Shown here: positions 33,501 to 35,903 of the stretch, piece by piece
Layout of the letters: the number at the start of each line of letters is the position of its first letter
How positions within the stretch are numbered: position 1 is the stretch's first letter
Assembly (NCBI GenBank): GCA_026392115.1
Contig: JAPLCQ010000075.1
Span: 1 to 35,903 of the forward strand
DNA length: 35,903 nt
From: Armatimonadota bacterium
GTDB taxonomy: Bacteria > Armatimonadota > Chthonomonadetes > Chthonomonadales > CAJBBX01
Direction of reading: 5' to 3'
Notes under the pieces: generated by a model
What the model was told of the DNA's origin: nothing
The model's input: the letters and a program-made list of their open reading frames with translations, nothing else
Databases searched by the model: none
Made by a program: the position numbers and the translations under genes

Positions 33501-34591
33501 TCTGGCTCCGGGCCGCGGGCATGCGCGTGGGGCCGGGCTGCGAGATCAGCACCATCATCGACGTCGTCCCCGAGCTTGTGGAGATCGGGCGCGACACGTT
33601 CTTCGCCGACGGCGTCTATCTGGCCGGTCCCCGCATCCACCAGGGAGTGGTCGAGGCGAGGATGACCCGGCTGGGCCCCGACACGTTCCTGGGGAACCAC
33701 GCGGTGATCCCCTCCGGCGTGGAGCTGCCCGGCAGCATCCTCCTGGGCGTCAGCACCGTGGCCGACCCGGCGGCGGTGACCGAGGGCTCGAACTGGTTCG
33801 GCCATCCGCCCTTCCGCCTGCCCCGGCCGCCGCAGACGGAGTTCGACCGGACGCTGACCCACGATCCTCCGCCGATCCGCTACTGGAACCGGGTGGGTTG
33901 GGAGCTCCTCCGGTTCGCGTTGCCCGTGGTCTACGCTGGTCTGGCGACCGCAGGCGGCGCGCTCTGGCTGCTCTGCGAGGCGCGGCTCGGGAGCGCCGCC
34001 GCGCTGCTATGGAGCCCCGCGGCGGCCGCCGGCGGCGGCTTCATCCTCTGCCTCCTGGTGCTGGCGCTGAAGTGGCTCCTCCTCGGCCGCGTCAGGCCGG
34101 GCGTCCATCCGCTCTGGTCCTGCTGGTGCAGCCGGTGGGACTTCCACTACGTGGCATGGGGATACCTGGCCCGGCCGATCCTGGCGAGGCTGGAGGGAAC
34201 GCTCCTGCTGGTCGGCTATGTGCGTGCCATGGGCGCCCGCGTGGGCGCATCGGCCGTGCTGGGTCCGGGCTTCGCGCAGGTAGTGGACCCGGACATGCTC
34301 ACCATCGGCGACGGCGCCACGGTGGAGTGCCTCTTCCAGGCGCACACCTTCGAGGACCGGGTGCTGAAGATAGACCACGTCCGGATCGGCAACCGCGCCA
34401 CGGTGGCCCATGCCTCGGTGATGCTCTACGGCGCCGAGGTGGGCGAGGGCGGAACCGTCACGCCCCACAGCGTGGTCATGAAGGGCGAGAGGTTGGACCC
34501 GGGCCTCGTGTACGAAGGCGTACCCACGAGGCCGGTAGCCGCGCTCCCTCCCCTTGCCGCGAAGCGGGAGGGCTGGGGTGGGGGTTCTTGA
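30575..34591 (+). CDS. Pls/PosA-like single-module NRPS with membrane-embedded terminal domain
   Basis: 1338 residues from ATG 30575 (TGATG overlap with SET). Residues 1-500: adenylation domain with A3 TSGTTGKPKGV (166-176), A5 NGYGPTE (301-307), A7 YRTGDLV (384-390), A8 GRIDAQVKVRGHR, and A10 Lys494 in LSGKLNR. Residues 520-590: carrier protein with phosphopantetheine Ser553 in LGGDSL. Residues 620-1338: six hydrophobic segments (near 620-650, 656-690, 862-895, 908-932, 1110-1135, 1150-1170) alternating with three hexapeptide-like left-handed-helix regions (about 738-805, 982-1060, 1220-1310). There is no HHxxxDG condensation motif and no thioesterase. This order and length match epsilon-poly-L-lysine synthetase (1319 residues in Streptomyces) and its relatives. 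The product is inferred to be an isopeptide-linked poly-amino acid or a short amide. A PPTase is required but absent here. Confidence 0.92.
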   Translation: MAARPHPGLLHGFLDRAAEAHRDRVAIDVPPGPERPARATLTYGGLSRRSDAIAGALAAHVSGEAVVAILLPRSNPDLYAAQIGAMKAGAAYTCLDAASPDARMAEILADAAPAAIVTDAVGRERLRAVPHGAVPTLDAAEAVECAEPRPAPPWLKPDALAYMIYTSGTTGKPKGVMLEHAGPVNLVASDLPEFGLGPGDRVAQGSSAAYDSSVEEIWLALATGATLVVMDDATARLGPDLPAWLRGERVTVFCPPPTQLRSMACDDPAGDLPDLRMLYVGGEALPADVAATWSRGCRLVNGYGPTECSVTAVRGDIAPGDAVHIGRPVPGLSAWVLDDQLRPVPPGEAGELCLGGVGLARGYRNDPDLTARRFPTHPHYGRIYRTGDLVRMGVDGNLTCHGRIDAQVKVRGHRIELEEVEAALAACPGVREAACRVQEEAGGAVLAAHLAPADPAAPPDFAAVRAEIAERLPGPMAPARMALISSLPRSLSGKLNRAALPEIAPPATDGAAGDENAASELEARIASAMTACLGLASAPGRQRDFFLDLGGDSLRAALLVSALRRHPSTASLAVRDVYEAPTPARLALRAERTVAPETRAAAPMADAAGLPPVPAAQVRLVTLAQGLLLLAGVALATWSSVWLAAWALPALYRHIGLVPLAAVAPLLAGLAGAAYTPIAVLAAVAAKRLLIGRYRPMRAPVWSGFYLRHWIVMEFAQMVPWRLLEGTEAQVWILRALGARIGRRVHIHRGVDLTHGGWDLLEIGDDATLSQECSLRLVDLDDGRLVIAPIRISDGATLETRSGVAGGAAMEAGGVLAALSHLPPGGVIGAGERWDGVPARRAGKAPDRAPLPDGAGEISPVAYGLRLLAARALLMLFLSLPLDALGVALAILSGGTADGLAAALAHPGWPLALWIAGAALGAPVTVALQALACRAMGPVRDGALPRWSSGYIRVWLKAGLVQSAGNWLSGGLYWPVWLRAAGMRVGPGCEISTIIDVVPELVEIGRDTFFADGVYLAGPRIHQGVVEARMTRLGPDTFLGNHAVIPSGVELPGSILLGVSTVADPAAVTEGSNWFGHPPFRLPRPPQTEFDRTLTHDPPPIRYWNRVGWELLRFALPVVYAGLATAGGALWLLCEARLGSAAALLWSPAAAAGGGFILCLLVLALKWLLLGRVRPGVHPLWSCWCSRWDFHYVAWGYLARPILARLEGTLLLVGYVRAMGARVGASAVLGPGFAQVVDPDMLTIGDGATVECLFQAHTFEDRVLKIDHVRIGNRATVAHASVMLYGAEVGEGGTVTPHSVVMKGERLDPGLVYEGVPTRPVAALPPLAAKREGWGGGS
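34546..34572 (+). repeat. Palindromic element at the NRPS 3' end
   Basis: CCCTCCC (34546-34552) pairs with GGGAGGG (34566-34572); the loop includes TTGCCGCGAAGC. The surrounding 34543-34587, rich in C then G with GGCTGGGGTGGGGG, looks like the dispersed palindromes often found between genes, whose reverse strand reads PSPxxSRQGEG-like in translation. It encodes the final residues (LPPLAAKREGWGGGS) of the NRPS and could also act as terminator. Only one copy was noticed in the window. Confidence 0.4.
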
Positions 34592-34647
34592 CGTGGTCAG
34601 AGTTGTGAGCCAGCGGACGCGGCCACATGTCGCAGCTCCTCCCAAAG

Positions 34648-35903
34648 GTTTCAATCCACACCGGCCCCGAAGGGCCGGTGAGCCAACTGTGCGCCAAGAT
34701 GGGGCTTGATTGGCTCAACGTTTCAATCCACACCGGCCCCGAAGGGCCGGTGAGCCACCTGCCCTACCTGGGCTCCCCACGCATTGCCTTGTTTCAATCC
34801 ACACCGGCCCCGAAGGGCCGGTGAGCCCGTCTACCTGTTGGCTTGTGCTGAAACCGCTCCTGGTTTCAATCCACACCGGCCCCGAAGGGCCGGTGAGCCC
34901 TGCATGTGGCAGGGCGAAGCCCCGGCAGTGAATCGTTTAAATCCACACCGGCCCCGAAGGGCCGGTGAGCCACGCTCACGGAGTGCCGGTAGTCTGGCAC
35001 CTACACGTTTCAATCCACACCGGCCCCGAAGGGCCGGTGAGCCGTGTCTACTGCGCGTCTTCGCCGAACGGGTCTTGGTTTCAATCCACACCGGCCCCGA
35101 AGGGCCGGTGAGCCTGCGCCCTGCGGCGTGTCCTGCGCCAGCCTGTAGAGGTTTCAATCCACACCGGCCCCGAAGGGCCGGTGAGCCTTGCTGGCAACAT
35201 CGTACCCATATGCAAGATCGAGGTTTCAATCCACACCGGCCCCGAAGGGCCGGTGAGCCAGGCCAGGCAAGCCGAAGGCGCCCGCATTGCCCGGGTTTCA
35301 ATCCACACCGGCCCCGAAGAGCCGGTGAGCCACCTGACCGCCAGATGGTAGCCTGCGCCGACGACAGTTTCAATCCACACCGGCCCCGAAGGGCCGGTGA
35401 GCCCACGTAGCACCTATCGCTCGGCGCCACGATGCGGGTTTCAATCCACACCGGCCCCGAAGGGCCGGTGAGCCTGGGCGGAACAACATCGACCTGAACC
35501 AGACCACGACGTTTCAATCCACACCGGCCCCGAAGGGCCGGTGAGCCACCGAGCAGGCAACCCCGAGGCATGGGTTGCGCAGGTTTCAATCCACACCGGC
35601 CCCGAAGGGCCGGTGAGCCGTTCCATTTTGGCTCACGCGGGCAGGCGGCGTTCGGTTTCAATCCACACCGGCCCCGAAGGGCCGGTGAGCCCCGGCCTCG
35701 GTGGTCATGTGGAGCTTGCTTTGCTGTTTCAATCCACACCGGCCCCGAAGGGCCGGTGAGCCAGGTGCAGTTCAACGAGGACGGCGAGCCTACCTCAGTT
35801 TCAATCCACACCGGCCCCGAAGGGCCGGTGAGCCACCCTAACTGGAGGAGGAAGCCATGATGCTGGACAGGTTTCAATCCACACCGGCCCCGAAGGGCCG
35901 GTG
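34648..35903 (-). CRISPR. CRISPR array, 18 repeats (last one cut by the window edge)
   Basis: Direct repeats of 37 bp begin at 34648, 34720, 34791, 34863, 34935, 35007, 35078, 35151, 35223, 35295, 35367, 35438, 35511, 35583, 35655, 35726, 35798 and 35871, separated by 17 unique spacers of 34-36 bp. On the plus strand the repeat starts GTTTCAATCC and ends CCGGTGAGCC, with a 9-bp internal palindrome CACCGGCCC/GGGCCGGTG around CGAA. Read on the minus strand it ends in ATTGAAAC, the 8-base 5' handle of type I and III crRNAs, so transcription is probably leftward and the leader lies right of 35903. Repeats 5 (GTTTAAATCC) and 10 (one G-to-A in the right arm) differ by one base. No cas genes are in the window, so the subtype is unassigned. 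Confidence 0.98.

Noticed and set aside
30575..34591. Calling the large protein a simple acyl-CoA/fatty-acid adenylase
   Set aside because: The D235-type Asp, the carrier Ser in LGGDSL and the membrane terminal domain identify the Pls/PosA-like NRPS class.
31771..34608. A 945-residue plus-strand open frame within the NRPS region
   Set aside because: Low-complexity Arg/Gly/Pro-rich translation in another frame of the NRPS gene, whose own frame has clear domains.
34784..35877. Long open frames over the CRISPR array, on both strands, reading FNPHRPRRAGEP or LTGPSGPVWIET repeats
   Set aside because: They are translations of the 37-bp repeat with spacer-dependent linkers; no start signal or coding bias.

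Overview
The window is GC-rich, densely packed bacterial chromosome. Three genes encode prepilin-like proteins that share the N-terminal [19 protein letters not shown] block, a following PVFAQARE(K/R)AR segment, and an H-Xn-DG motif near the C-terminus. This style is common in Armatimonadota and also occurs in Planctomycetes-like bacteria. Together with several Gfo/Idh/MocA oxidoreductases (two with Tat signals), a UroD-family protein, a formylglycine-type sulfatase and PQQ/NHL propellers, it points to an Armatimonadota or related lineage. That placement is an inference from protein style; no rRNA or tRNA gene was seen to confirm it.

Layout. 1-3256 (mostly minus strand): an exported protein cut by the window edge, an ankyrin-repeat protein, a TPR/zinc-ribbon membrane protein and smpB. 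3435-5457 (plus): prepilin-like protein 1 and a Gfo/Idh/MocA oxidoreductase, ending at a strong hairpin shared with a convergent small beta-barrel gene (5566-6120). 6326-10177: an UlaG-like metallo-beta-lactamase-fold protein, a membrane-anchored protein, a Ppx/GppA phosphatase, an FmdB-type zinc ribbon and a UroD-like methyltransferase. 10237-12515 (minus): a family 2 glycosyltransferase coupled by a GTGA overlap to a propeller-like protein. 12707-17511 (plus): a Cys-rich secreted protein, prepilin-like protein 2, a CobW/P47K GTPase, prepilin-like protein 3 and a sulfatase.

17522-25784 (minus) is a tight seven-gene run: an SGNH-like membrane protein, a PQQ-type propeller, a second anchored propeller, an NHL propeller, an ABC ATPase, a permease fused to a cysteine-less thioredoxin-like domain, and a permease fused to a TPR domain. 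Almost every junction overlaps, which suggests one membrane machine with extracytoplasmic sensor or scaffold domains. 25874-29379 holds two Tat-exported Gfo/Idh/MocA proteins (the first lacks the usual catalytic Lys), a rhodanese and a VOC protein.

29565-34591 (plus) is the most interesting part: a 2TM protein, a SET-domain protein lysine methyltransferase homologue, and a 1338-residue Pls/PosA-like NRPS. The NRPS has the order adenylation, carrier, then six membrane segments with three hexapeptide-like domains, as in epsilon-poly-L-lysine synthetase. The SET stop and NRPS start overlap (TGATG), and the hand-read adenylation pocket has a Glu consistent with a basic amino acid. This suggests a locus that makes, and possibly methylates, a poly(basic amino acid). 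From 34648 to the window end lies a CRISPR array of 18 repeats. Repeat polarity shows that it is transcribed on the minus strand, with leader and any cas genes beyond the right edge.
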